DNA of 64,000 nt from RYN-230 sp963844695 (lineage in GTDB: Bacteria; Actinomycetota; Actinomycetes; Streptosporangiales; Streptosporangiaceae), in assembly GCA_963844695.1 (NCBI GenBank), contig CAWJPL010000002.1, positions 434,001 to 498,000 of the forward strand, given 5' to 3'. Both the position numbers and the translations under genes were made by a program. The notes beneath the pieces were generated by a model that saw only the letters and a program-made list of their open reading frames with translations, did no database searches and was not told the DNA's origin. Shown here in pieces: positions 1 through 6,795 of this stretch; the first letter of the stretch is position 1; each line of letters begins with the position of its first letter.

Positions 1-115
1 GTCGATCCTCTCCGGTGCCGCCGCTTACGGATCCGGGGTCAACCTGGGCTTGGGGGCTGAGCGCCTCAGCCTCGCGATCTCCGCGGACGACCCGCCCGGC
101 CACGCCTGACCGGGG

Positions 116-853
116 CTACGTGAGCAGGCCCACGAGGGTGTCGTGCACGTCCTTGCCGCCCGGCGTGCCGGGGGCCAGCGTGCCCTGGTCGTCGGGGTCC
201 CGGTGAAAGACGTGGAGCCGGCCCTGGTGGCGGGCGAGAACCAGATCGGTGCTGGCGCCCGCGACCTCAGCCGATCCATCCGTGCTGAACGGGGTGACGG
301 TGACCAGCGCGGACCGCTCGGACGCGGCGAGCACCCCGTCGATGTCGCCGCCCGCGGCCTCCGCCTCCGCGCGTGGCCCGCGCGGCAGCACGGCGTCGAG
401 CAGGCCGAGGGCATCGTCGAACGGGTACAGCCCGAGTTCGTGCACCCCTAGCGCGTCGATGCGGATCACCAGGCAGATCCGCTCCGGCTGGGGGAGCAGC
501 AGGATCCGCCACGGCTCGCCCGGCTGGGTGCCGGTGACCCGGGCGTCCAGCACCATCCGGGCCCGCTGCTGGAAGGCCACCGCGATGCCCAGGTCCCCGC
601 GTACCTGGACCTGCGCTCCCGGCGGCCCGGCCACCAGGAGCTGGCGGGCGGCCAGCGAGCGGACGGCCTCGGCCAGCACCTCATCCGACGGCCGCGACTC
701 CAGGAAGTCCACGATGGCGTCAACCGCGGTGAGCTCGGCGATGGTGTAGGCGCCGAGCAGCACCGGGCCGGTGCCGACCAGGCTGACGACCGAGGAGACG
801 AGTCCCTGCGGGACGGCGGCCTGTCCCGGGACGGCAGCGCCGGCCTCGCTCAC
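116..853 (-). CDS. hypothetical protein, second gene of a two-gene operon
   Basis: Protein of 245 aa, function not recognised. The GTG start at 853 is chosen because it overlaps the stop codon of the upstream gene as GTGA, a typical translational-coupling arrangement; the frame stays open further upstream only because of high GC. The N-terminal half is helical and hydrophobic (VSLVGTGPVLLGAYTIAEL). A middle segment alternates charged helix and short beta stretches, and the C-terminal half is mostly beta. The overall pattern loosely recalls EspG-like ESX chaperones, but I see no signature that would justify the name. It is co-transcribed with the 303-aa gene before it. Confidence 0.55.
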   Translation of the reverse strand: MSEAGAAVPGQAAVPQGLVSSVVSLVGTGPVLLGAYTIAELTAVDAIVDFLESRPSDEVLAEAVRSLAARQLLVAGPPGAQVQVRGDLGIAVAFQQRARMVLDARVTGTQPGEPWRILLLPQPERICLVIRIDALGVHELGLYPFDDALGLLDAVLPRGPRAEAEAAGGDIDGVLAASERSALVTVTPFSTDGSAEVAGASTDLVLARHQGRLHVFHRDPDDQGTLAPGTPGGKDVHDTLVGLLT

Positions 854-1761
854 GAAGTCCCCGCCTTCGCCCAGATCGCCCAGGCCGGCTGCGCACGCCG
901 CTCGTTCAAGATCGCGGCCGCGATCCGGGACGGTGTCTCGGTCACCCATACGTCAGAGTTCCCGAACAGTCCCCGCCCGGCCCGGCCGGGGAGGGCCTGA
1001 CCCAGCTCGTTCGCGGGGTCCGGCCGGTCCGGCGGCGGGAACCGCGCCGCGAGGTCCGCAGACGCCGAGGTGACGTCGTCGTCCTTCTCGATCCGGCGCA
1101 GAGCCAGGGCCATCGACTCCGCCACCGCCGGCGGCAGCGAGGTAGGGAGGGCCAGATCTGGTGACAGGTACATCGGCCGCCGCTCGGTCAGCCGGGACAG
1201 GCCCCACGGTCCGACGTTGCTGCGGGTCACCCGGTACACCACGTAGTCCATGAGGTGCCGGATGTCGGTCAGGCTGGGCAGCTTGCGCTGGCCGAAGGCG
1301 GCCGGCGTCTTTTCCAGCTGCACCCAGGTGCCCTGGGCCGTGCGGCCGTGCAGTTTCTCCCGGACCACCTGGCCCCGCATGCCGATGTCGGGATAGCGCG
1401 CCTTGTCGATGTCCTTGTGGTGGCTGGACACGCGCAAGTGGCTGACCTTGGCGAACCGCCAGTCCTCATAGAGTTGCGGGTCGTCGACCAGGACGTGGCC
1501 CCCGCACAGGATGTCGTGCATTTGCGGGACCTGCAGCCCGTGCCGCTCCAGATCGGCGATGATCGCAGCTTCCTCTGGACTGAGCTGAGCCGCAGCGGCG
1601 AGCAGCCCTTTGCGGTACGAGCCGGCCCGGGCGGTGATCTCGATTATCAGCCGGACCCGGTCCCGGACTTCCTCGGTCCGCTGGGCGGTCAGCGGCTTCG
1701 CATTCCCCTTGCTGTGCCGCCCGAACCGCCTGGTCCCGGGCCTGCGCTGCTTGTCCTCCAC
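850..1761 (-). CDS. hypothetical protein, first gene of a two-gene operon
   Basis: Protein of 303 aa with a GTG start and no membrane segment. The N-terminus is very basic (RRPGTRRFGRHSKGNAK), followed by helical segments containing SPEEAAIIADLERHGLQVPQ and a conserved-looking core RYPDIGMRGQVVREKLHG. I do not recognise the family. The strongly charged N-terminus would suit a nucleic-acid or acidic-partner interaction, but that is inference. It overlaps the next gene by four bases (GTGA) and so forms an operon with it. No clear Shine-Dalgarno is visible before the GTG, so the start is uncertain. Confidence 0.55.
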   Translation of the reverse strand: MEDKQRRPGTRRFGRHSKGNAKPLTAQRTEEVRDRVRLIIEITARAGSYRKGLLAAAAQLSPEEAAIIADLERHGLQVPQMHDILCGGHVLVDDPQLYEDWRFAKVSHLRVSSHHKDIDKARYPDIGMRGQVVREKLHGRTAQGTWVQLEKTPAAFGQRKLPSLTDIRHLMDYVVYRVTRSNVGPWGLSRLTERRPMYLSPDLALPTSLPPAVAESMALALRRIEKDDDVTSASADLAARFPPPDRPDPANELGQALPGRAGRGLFGNSDVWVTETPSRIAAAILNERRAQPAWAIWAKAGTS

Positions 1762-1839
1762 AATTCCAGTAGAACATAGGCCTCAGCAGCGTGAGAGTTT
1801 CCCTCCTGCTCGCGACGATCTGGCTGCGGGGGACACTTG

Positions 1840-1871
1840 ATATATATAGTTCAGCGGTATATAACGTCCAC
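1840..1871 (+). promoter_or_regulatory. AT-rich operator/promoter of the PadR gene
   Basis: Immediately before the padR-like start codon lies an AT-rich island in otherwise very GC-rich DNA, with two TATATA hexamers (in GATATATATAG and GGTATATAAC) separated by about ten bases. Because TATATA is self-complementary, the pair forms an inverted repeat. This fits an autoregulated PadR promoter; the start codon is only about 10 bases further on, so the transcript may be nearly leaderless. Confidence 0.4.
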
Positions 1872-2219
1872 ATGGCACAGCGGGCGATGCAGGAAGCGAC
1901 GTTCCTGATCCTGACCGCGCTGGCGACGGCCAGCCAGCACGGCTACGGGATCATCACCGACGTCACGCAGATCTCCGGCGGGCGGGTCCGGCTGCGCGCC
2001 GGGACCCTCTATACCGCCCTGGACCGGCTCCGCTCCGACGAGCTGATCGCGGTGGACCGGGAGGAGATCGTGGACAACCGGCTGCGGCGCTACTACCGGC
2101 TTACCCCCAAGGGCTCGGAGACGCTGGCCGCCGAGGCCGCGCGGCTGCAGGCCAACGCCGCGGTGGCGCTGAAGCGGCTCAACGCCTCGCGGCCTGGCCT
2201 GGCCGGGGGTGCCGCATGA
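1872..2219 (+). CDS. PadR family transcriptional regulator
   Basis: Protein of 115 aa, the usual size of a short PadR regulator. It shows the hallmark PadR winged-helix core: HGYGIITDVTQISGG, then VRLRAGTLYTALDRL as the recognition helix, and RRYYRLTPKGSETL as the wing. The ATG at 1872 is chosen because it lies just before the first helix and after the AT-rich putative operator. It overlaps the next gene as ATGA. In actinomycetes PadR genes of this type are usually co-transcribed with the membrane protein they control, which matches this arrangement; the inducer is unknown. Confidence 0.9.
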   Translation: MAQRAMQEATFLILTALATASQHGYGIITDVTQISGGRVRLRAGTLYTALDRLRSDELIAVDREEIVDNRLRRYYRLTPKGSETLAAEAARLQANAAVALKRLNASRPGLAGGAA

Positions 2220-3238
2220 CTGACTCGCCGGACCTGGAGCGGGGCTACCGCCGGTTGCTGGCCTGCTATCCCCGGGCCTTCCGCCGCGAGCACGCGGAGG
2301 AAGTTCTCGCCGTGCTGATGGCGAGCGCGCCGGAGGGCCAGAAGCGGCCCCGGCTGGCGGAGTCGGCGAATGTGTTCTGGAGCGCACTGAAGATGCGCCT
2401 GCGGGGGCCGCGGCCGGCGTCGGAGAACCGGCCCTGGGCGGATGCGCTGGCGCTGTTCAGCCTGGTTGCGCCGCTGTTCTTGCTCCTGGTGGACATCCTG
2501 AACGTGGCGCTGCCATACCGGCTGCGGCTGGATACCCGGATCCCCGTCTTCGCGCTGACTGGCCGCCATCCCGAGATCGGCGGGCTCCCCCTGCTGAGCG
2601 TGCATATTTTCACGCTAACGGTTGGTGCCGAGGTGGTCATCGCGGTGCTGGTGCTGCTGGGGTTGCGGTGGGCGGCGCTGGCCACACTAGCGGCGACGGT
2701 TGCGTACTGGGTCGCCGCCGGCCAGTCGATTCCCTGGATTCCGTATCCGCTGCAGCTGGTCACGACGGGGGTCTTCATCGTGGAGGCGGCCGCGCTGGTC
2801 GCGTCGCCCGGGCCCCGCCGCGGACGTCAGCTCGTGAACTGGCATGTCGCGGTCGTGCTGGCGGTGGCCGCGGCCGCGGTCCACGTGTCGACGTTCCGTT
2901 ACGACATGATGACCTTCCCCGGGCGCTTGCTGGCCCCGCAGCCGTCGGTGTCCACGTTCTACCTGGCCGTCAGCGTCGTGCTGGCGGTGGCCGCGGTGGC
3001 CGCGGTGGCCCTGGCGGTGGTCTGGAAGCTGAACCGCTACTTCCTGCTGCTGCTCGCGGCCATGTTCTGGCCCTACGCGATCCAGCTGGCCTTCGTCTCG
3101 ACCGGGGGCACCACCGATCTGCTCGGCAACCCCACCCCGCTGCACCTCGCGGCGCTCTATCTCCCACCCCTGCTGTTCGCGTGCGGAGTCCTGCTCACCG
3201 CCCTCGCCCCACACCGGTCCCGCCTGCTGCCCTCCTGA
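2216..3238 (+). CDS. PadR-partner integral membrane protein
   Basis: Protein of 340 aa. The soluble N-terminus (residues 1-65, ERGYRRLLACYPRAFRREHAEEV) is the short helical domain typically found on permease-like proteins encoded next to PadR regulators. It is followed by about eight hydrophobic segments, for example ALFSLVAPLFLLLVDIL and VVLAVAAVAAVALAVVWKL. The ATG overlaps the padR stop (ATGA), so the two are translationally coupled. No catalytic or nucleotide-binding motif is present. The role is probably envelope stress or drug-response related by association only. Confidence 0.8.
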   Translation: MTDSPDLERGYRRLLACYPRAFRREHAEEVLAVLMASAPEGQKRPRLAESANVFWSALKMRLRGPRPASENRPWADALALFSLVAPLFLLLVDILNVALPYRLRLDTRIPVFALTGRHPEIGGLPLLSVHIFTLTVGAEVVIAVLVLLGLRWAALATLAATVAYWVAAGQSIPWIPYPLQLVTTGVFIVEAAALVASPGPRRGRQLVNWHVAVVLAVAAAAVHVSTFRYDMMTFPGRLLAPQPSVSTFYLAVSVVLAVAAVAAVALAVVWKLNRYFLLLLAAMFWPYAIQLAFVSTGGTTDLLGNPTPLHLAALYLPPLLFACGVLLTALAPHRSRLLPS

Positions 3239-3259
3239 CGGACAGGTGCCAGCGCCTGG

Positions 3260-3742
3260 TCAGATGAGCGGACTGCGGCGTTCGATGAACACCACGTCGC
3301 GCCAGTGGCCATGGTGCTGGCCGACGCGTTCGCGGGTGCCCACGGTGCGGAACCCCACGGCCCGGTGCAGTGCCATGCTCGCGGTGTTCTCGGGGAAGAT
3401 CCCGGACTGGATAGTCCAGACCCCGGCGGCCTCGGTCGAGCTGATCAGCGAGCCCAGGAGCCGCCGGCCGACGCCGCGCCCGCGGGCACCGGGATGCACA
3501 TAGACCGAGTGCTCGACCACGCCGGCGTAGACGCAACGATCAGATACGGCGGACGCGGCCACCCAGCCGACGACGTCGCCTCCGGTGACGGCGACGTAGC
3601 GGTGGTCAGCCAGCCTGTCCGTGGTGAACTCCTCCCACGCCGGGGCGCGCGTCTCGAAGGTGGCGTTGCCCTCGTCGATGCCCGCCTGATAGATCGCGAG
3701 TACGGCCGCGGCGTGCGCCTCGGTCATCGGCTCGATCCTCAT
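3260..3742 (-). CDS. GNAT acetyltransferase, ArsN/phosphinothricin-acetyltransferase-like
   Basis: Protein of 160 aa. It has the GNAT fold with the acetyl-CoA pyrophosphate-binding motif GARGRGVGRRLL, preceded by VEHSVYVHP and followed by GIFPENTASMALHRAVGF, the pattern of the phosphinothricin acetyltransferase/ArsN group. The ATG at 3742 overlaps the stop of the upstream arsR-like gene (ATGA). ArsN-type GNATs are common in ars operons and acetylate toxic organic arsenicals such as arsinothricin. Together with the ArsR and the ArsI/ArsC genes nearby this supports an ArsN-like role, though related enzymes act on other amino-acid-like herbicides. Confidence 0.8.
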   Translation of the reverse strand: MRIEPMTEAHAAAVLAIYQAGIDEGNATFETRAPAWEEFTTDRLADHRYVAVTGGDVVGWVAASAVSDRCVYAGVVEHSVYVHPGARGRGVGRRLLGSLISSTEAAGVWTIQSGIFPENTASMALHRAVGFRTVGTRERVGQHHGHWRDVVFIERRSPLI

Positions 3743-4134
3743 GGGTCGCCGGGAAGCCGGGGCGGGACGGGGGAGGGAACATCCATGACCAGGTCGGCGG
3801 CGGTCGGGAAGGCCTCCACGCACTCCTTGTTGATCCGGTACAGGCGGGACGTGCCGCGGTTCTCGGCGAGCACGAAACCCACCGCAGCCAGCTGCCGGAG
3901 ATGCTCGGACACCGTGGACTGCCCGACCGGTACGGCCGCGACGATCTCCTTGACCGTCAGCGGCCTGCCGCTGCGGGCCAGCAGCGACACCACCTGGACC
4001 CGGGTGCCGTCGGCCAGCGCCTTGAACCAGGCGGCGTAGGTGTCCGCGGTCTTCCTGTCTATCGGTTGAACCGCGGCCCGCGGTTCAACGCGGCCGGGAT
4101 GCGCAATGCGGCCTCTGGGTTTGGTCTCATCCAT
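3739..4134 (-). CDS. ArsR/SmtB family transcriptional repressor (with GNAT partner)
   Basis: Protein of 131 aa with a clear ArsR winged helix: FKALADGTRVQVVSLLARSG, LTVKEIVAAVPVGQSTVSEHLRQL as recognition helix, VLAENRGTSRLYRIN as wing. No cysteine pair occurs in the metal-sensing helix, so this regulator may not sense As(III) directly or may use other ligands. The ATG at 4134 lies inside an inverted repeat (ATCGT-N6-ACGAT) and would be leaderless. A second 25-bp palindrome falls within the first codons, so true initiation could be further downstream. It is coupled to the GNAT gene by ATGA. Confidence 0.85.
   Translation of the reverse strand: MDETKPRGRIAHPGRVEPRAAVQPIDRKTADTYAAWFKALADGTRVQVVSLLARSGRPLTVKEIVAAVPVGQSTVSEHLRQLAAVGFVLAENRGTSRLYRINKECVEAFPTAADLVMDVPSPVPPRLPGDP
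4065..4089. promoter_or_regulatory. perfect 25-bp palindrome inside the 5' end of the arsR-like gene
   Basis: GTTGAACCGCGG, one central base, then CCGCGGTTCAAC: two perfect 12-bp arms. The TTGAA/TTCAA outer halves resemble ArsR-family half-sites. It falls at about residues 16-24 of the predicted protein, before the conserved fold begins, so it could be the operator of a promoter whose transcript starts further downstream. Confidence 0.5.
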
Positions 4135-4148
4135 CGTTAATCGACGAT
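4133..4148. promoter_or_regulatory. inverted repeat overlapping the arsR-like start codon
   Basis: ATCGT-TAATCG-ACGAT, five-base perfect arms with six-base centre, overlapping the ATG at 4134. Its position suits autorepression of the ArsR-GNAT operon. Confidence 0.4.
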
Positions 4149-4189
4149 AGGCGATCGGTGGTGACGGAACAAGCCCCGGGTGTGCTGGA

Positions 4190-4540
4190 TCAGGGTGATC
4201 CGATGAGGGTGCCGAGGCTGGCCAGGGCCTGCGGGCGGACGCGATAGTAGACCCAGACGCCGCGCTTGTCCCGGTCCACCAGCCCGGCCTCGTGCAGGAC
4301 CTTCATATGGTGGCTGATCGTCGGCTGGGACAGGTCGAAGGCCGCGTTCAGGTCGCAGATGCAGGCCTCGCCGCCATCGTGTGAGGCAACCAGGGACATG
4401 AGCCGCAGCCGCACCGGGTCGGCCAGGGCCTTCAGCAGCGGGGCGACCTGCCCGGCCTGCTCCATGGTCAGCGGCTGCGACGTCAGCGGCGAGCAGCAGG
4501 CCGTGTCCGGCGGATCGATCACGGTCAGAGAGTTAGACAC
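4190..4540 (-). CDS. arsR: ArsR family As(III)-responsive repressor
   Basis: Protein of 116 aa with a GTG start. It has vicinal cysteines at residues 15-16 (ACCSPL) and C60/C62 in EACICDL at the start of the DNA-reading helices; the fold continues with LSQPTISHHMKVLHEAGLV and the wing KRGVWVYYRV. In Corynebacterium glutamicum ArsR the arsenite site is Cys15/Cys16 plus a downstream cysteine, and the N-terminal pair falls at the same residue numbers here. It is divergent from arsI, with two N8-spaced inverted repeats in the shared 92-bp region. It most likely represses both itself and the arsI-channel-arsC operon until As(III) or trivalent organoarsenicals bind. Confidence 0.9.
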   Translation of the reverse strand: MSNSLTVIDPPDTACCSPLTSQPLTMEQAGQVAPLLKALADPVRLRLMSLVASHDGGEACICDLNAAFDLSQPTISHHMKVLHEAGLVDRDKRGVWVYYRVRPQALASLGTLIGSP

Positions 4541-4541
4541 T

Positions 4542-4559
4542 CATCTATATTGACAGATG
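4542..4559. promoter_or_regulatory. ArsR operator candidate 1
   Basis: CATCT-N8-AGATG inverted repeat just upstream of the arsR GTG. Spacing equals that of the second repeat in the same divergent region, as expected for two sites of one dimeric repressor. Confidence 0.5.
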
Positions 4560-4596
4560 TCGATGTCTTGCGGCAAGCTCACTGAGAGCTCAGACA

Positions 4597-4616
4597 TAGA
4601 TAAAGATCGATATCTA
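4597..4616. promoter_or_regulatory. ArsR operator candidate 2, before arsI
   Basis: TAGATA-N8-TATCTA, perfect six-base arms, placed between the divergent arsR and arsI starts, followed at 4622-4628 by the Shine-Dalgarno GGGAGGT of arsI. A repressor here would block the arsI promoter. Confidence 0.5.
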
Positions 4617-4632
4617 CCTCCGGGAGGTAGCC

Positions 4633-5052
4633 GTGTCGCGTGTGCAGCTCGCCCTGAACGTCAACGACATCGACGAGGCCGTCACGTTCTACACCACCCT
4701 GTTCGGCACCGAGCCCGCCAAGCGCATGCCCGGCTATGCCAACTTCGCTATCGCCGAGCCACCCCTCAAGCTCGTCCTGCTGGAAAACCCGGGCCAGGGC
4801 GGCAGCCTCAACCACCTCGGCGTCGAGGTCACCGGCGCCGAGGCGGTCGATGCCGAGCACACCCGGCTCACCGAGGCCGGGCTGGCCCCGACGGGCGAGC
4901 AGGACACCACCTGCTGCTACGCCCGGCAGGACAAGTTCTGGGTCCAGGGCGCCCCGAACGGTGAGCGATGGGAGATCTACACGGTTCTCGAGGACAGCCC
5001 GGCCTTCTGGGGTGAGGACGACGGGCCGCAGGCCGGCGCCTGCTGCGCCTGA
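4633..5052 (+). CDS. arsI: ArsI-type C-As lyase (VOC/glyoxalase-fold dioxygenase)
   Basis: Protein of 139 aa with a GTG start four bases after GGGAGGT. This is a VOC-fold protein of the CadI/ArsI family. The vicinal cysteine pair at residues 94-95 (DTTCCYARQDKFWV) is the arsenical-binding site known from Thermomonospora curvata ArsI, with likely Fe(II) ligands Q5, H61 and E114. A further C-terminal CC is present. ArsI cleaves the C-As bond of trivalent organoarsenicals such as MAs(III), releasing As(III). It leads the operon with the channel and arsC, so released or reduced arsenite can leave through the channel. Confidence is high because the active-site cysteines are present. Confidence 0.9.
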   Translation: MSRVQLALNVNDIDEAVTFYTTLFGTEPAKRMPGYANFAIAEPPLKLVLLENPGQGGSLNHLGVEVTGAEAVDAEHTRLTEAGLAPTGEQDTTCCYARQDKFWVQGAPNGERWEIYTVLEDSPAFWGEDDGPQAGACCA

Positions 5053-5065
5053 CCGGGCGGGCGTC

Positions 5066-5827
5066 GTGACCCGGATGACCCAGGACCGGATGGCCCAGGA
5101 CCGCATCGCCCGGGCCCAGATCACGCTGGGGCGGCGGCTGCTGGCCGAGTTGCTCGGCAGCGGGTTCCTGGCCGCGGTGGTGATCGGCTCCGGTATCGCC
5201 GCCCAGCGGCTGTCACCCGGGCAGACCGGGCTCGAGCTGCTGGAGAACGCCGCCGCCACCGCCGCCGGGCTGTTCGCCATCATCTCGATGTTCGGGCCGG
5301 TCTCCGGTGGCCACTTCAATCCGGTGGTGTCCTTCGCCGACGCCGCGTTCGGCGGCCTGCGGTGGCGGGACGCCGCGGCTTACCTCCCCGCGCAAGTAGC
5401 CGGGTGCACCGGCGGCGCGGTGCTCGCCAACCTGATGTTCGCCCGGGCGGCGGTGACCGTGTCGGCCAAGGACCGCAGCTCGGCCGGGCATTTCCTGTCC
5501 GAGACCGTCGCGACCCTCGGCCTGGTCCTGGTGATCTTCGCGCTGGCCCGGTCCGGGCGAAGCCGCGCCGTCCCGGCCGCGGTCGGGGCGTACATCGGCG
5601 CGGCGTATTTCTTCACCTCCTCGACCGGCTTCGCCAACCCGGCCATCACCGTAGGGCGGATGTTTTCGGCCACCTTCGCCGGGATCGCCCCGGCCTCGGT
5701 GCCGGGCTTCGTCGTGGCCCAGATCATCGGTGGCGGCCTGGCCGTCGCGGTCACCCGGATCCTCTATCCGGCCATCACCGCGGCCGGGGCCGCCGGCGTC
5801 GTCGTTCCCCGGGAAGGGCCTGGGTGA
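5066..5827 (+). CDS. MIP/aquaglyceroporin-type channel, probable arsenite exit channel
   Basis: About 253 aa (GTG at 5066 or ATG at 5075). Six hydrophobic segments with both MIP signature boxes: GGHFNPVVS (first NPA-type loop, here NPV) and TGFANPAIT (second). It sits between arsI and arsC, with its stop overlapping the arsC start as TGATG. No ArsB or ACR3 pump is encoded nearby. The arrangement recalls Sinorhizobium meliloti AqpS, where a channel replaces the pump and As(III) made by ArsC leaves down its gradient; I infer the same role. Confidence 0.85.
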   Translation: MTRMTQDRMAQDRIARAQITLGRRLLAELLGSGFLAAVVIGSGIAAQRLSPGQTGLELLENAAATAAGLFAIISMFGPVSGGHFNPVVSFADAAFGGLRWRDAAAYLPAQVAGCTGGAVLANLMFARAAVTVSAKDRSSAGHFLSETVATLGLVLVIFALARSGRSRAVPAAVGAYIGAAYFFTSSTGFANPAITVGRMFSATFAGIAPASVPGFVVAQIIGGGLAVAVTRILYPAITAAGAAGVVVPREGPG

Positions 5828-6228
5828 TGGTGCCCCGGGTGCTGTTCGTCTGCGTCCACAATGCGGGCCGGTCCCAGATGGCCGCCGCCCTGCTCGATCA
5901 CGAAGCCCAGGGGCGCGTCCAGGTGAGCTCGGCCGGGTCACAGCCCGCGGCGGAGCTGAACCCCGCCGTCGTGGCGGCCATGGCGGAGATCGGGCTCGAC
6001 CTCTCCCGCGAGTTTCCCAGGCCGCTCACGGGCGACCAGGTCCAGGCGGCCGACATCGTCATCACCATGGGCTGCGGGGACGCCTGCCCGTTCTACCCGG
6101 GAAAGCGTTACCTCGACTGGGACCTGCCCGATCCCGCAGGCCTGGACCTGACGGCGGTCCGCCCCATCCGCGACGACATCCACCGGCGGGTACGGCAGCT
6201 CCTCAACGAGCTGGCCGGGCCCGCCTAG
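5827..6228 (+). CDS. arsC: arsenate reductase, low-molecular-weight tyrosine-phosphatase fold
   Basis: Protein of 133 aa. The N-terminal P-loop VCVHNAGRSQMA (C-x5-R-S) and the DPAGLD loop mark the LMW-PTP-type arsenate reductases. MGCGDACPFYPGKRYLDWDLPDP carries two further cysteines, as in thioredoxin- or mycothiol-linked enzymes. The ATG at 5827 overlaps the channel stop. It reduces As(V) to As(III), which the upstream channel can release. As an actinobacterial member, mycothiol/mycoredoxin is the likely electron donor, but the sequence alone does not prove which. Confidence 0.92.
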   Translation: MVPRVLFVCVHNAGRSQMAAALLDHEAQGRVQVSSAGSQPAAELNPAVVAAMAEIGLDLSREFPRPLTGDQVQAADIVITMGCGDACPFYPGKRYLDWDLPDPAGLDLTAVRPIRDDIHRRVRQLLNELAGPA

Positions 6229-6257
6229 TGCCGCATCGAGTTCCTGCTCCGCCGCGC

Positions 6258-6274
6258 TCACCCAAGCCGGGCGG
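6258..6274. promoter_or_regulatory. weak match to the TCACCC-N5-GGGTGA motif
   Basis: TCACCC-aagcc-GGGCGG, one perfect half and a 4/6 second half, about 100 bp before the DUF2530-like gene. Listed because position and spacing agree with the better sites elsewhere. Confidence 0.2.
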
Positions 6275-6310
6275 CTGCCCGGCCGCCAGCCGCTCTTGAC
6301 GAACGTCTAG

Positions 6311-6328
6311 CAAAGTGATATCACTTTG
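6311..6328. promoter_or_regulatory. perfect 18-bp palindromic operator
   Basis: CAAAGTGATATCACTTTG is a perfect 18-bp palindrome, AT-rich in a GC-rich background, ten bases after a possible -35 box (TTGACG at 6296-6301) and 47 bases before the start codon of the small membrane protein. This is a textbook site for a homodimeric repressor; the regulator is not identified in the window. Confidence 0.65.
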
Positions 6329-6375
6329 ATAGGTGGCCGGAGTGACCGGGCACCGAAGGCCACAGGAGACATCCC

Positions 6376-6663
6376 ATGTACGCACTCAGTGACAACACCG
6401 CTCCCCGCGATCCTCCTAGTCACACCGTGAGGACCCTCCTGCATCAGCTGCGTCCCTGGCCGCCCGCGTGGCGCAGGCCAGTGGAGGACCGGCCGCCCTA
6501 CGCCGTGTGGGTCATCGGGGGCCTGGTCGTCTGGGCATTCGTCCTGGCGGGCTTCATGGCGTGGGACCTGCACAGCACATCCCGTACTGCCATCTGGGCC
6601 GTCTTCGCAGGCTGGTGCATCGGTGTGTTGGGTGCATCCATCGCCCGGAAGATCTACCGGTAA
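6376..6663 (+). CDS. small two-TM membrane protein, DUF2530-like
   Basis: Protein of 95 aa with a soluble N-terminus of about 40 residues, then two transmembrane helices (YAVWVIGGLVVWAFVLAGF and IWAVFAGWCIGVLGASI) and a short basic tail ARKIYR. Layout and the GWCIG turn resemble actinobacterial DUF2530 proteins. A Shine-Dalgarno AGGAGA precedes the ATG. The gene lies behind the 18-bp palindrome, so it is probably tightly repressed under some conditions. Molecular function is unknown. Confidence 0.7.
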   Translation: MYALSDNTAPRDPPSHTVRTLLHQLRPWPPAWRRPVEDRPPYAVWVIGGLVVWAFVLAGFMAWDLHSTSRTAIWAVFAGWCIGVLGASIARKIYR

Positions 6664-6795
6664 GGCACCTCAGCGACCGGGACCTCCGCCAGCTCCGACA
6701 GGCCCCAGGCAGATCCGCTGCGCATCGTTCGCAGTCGCGCCGGGGTGGCTGTTGTTGACGTGCTGCAACCCGATGATCGGGGCATCCTGGATGTC

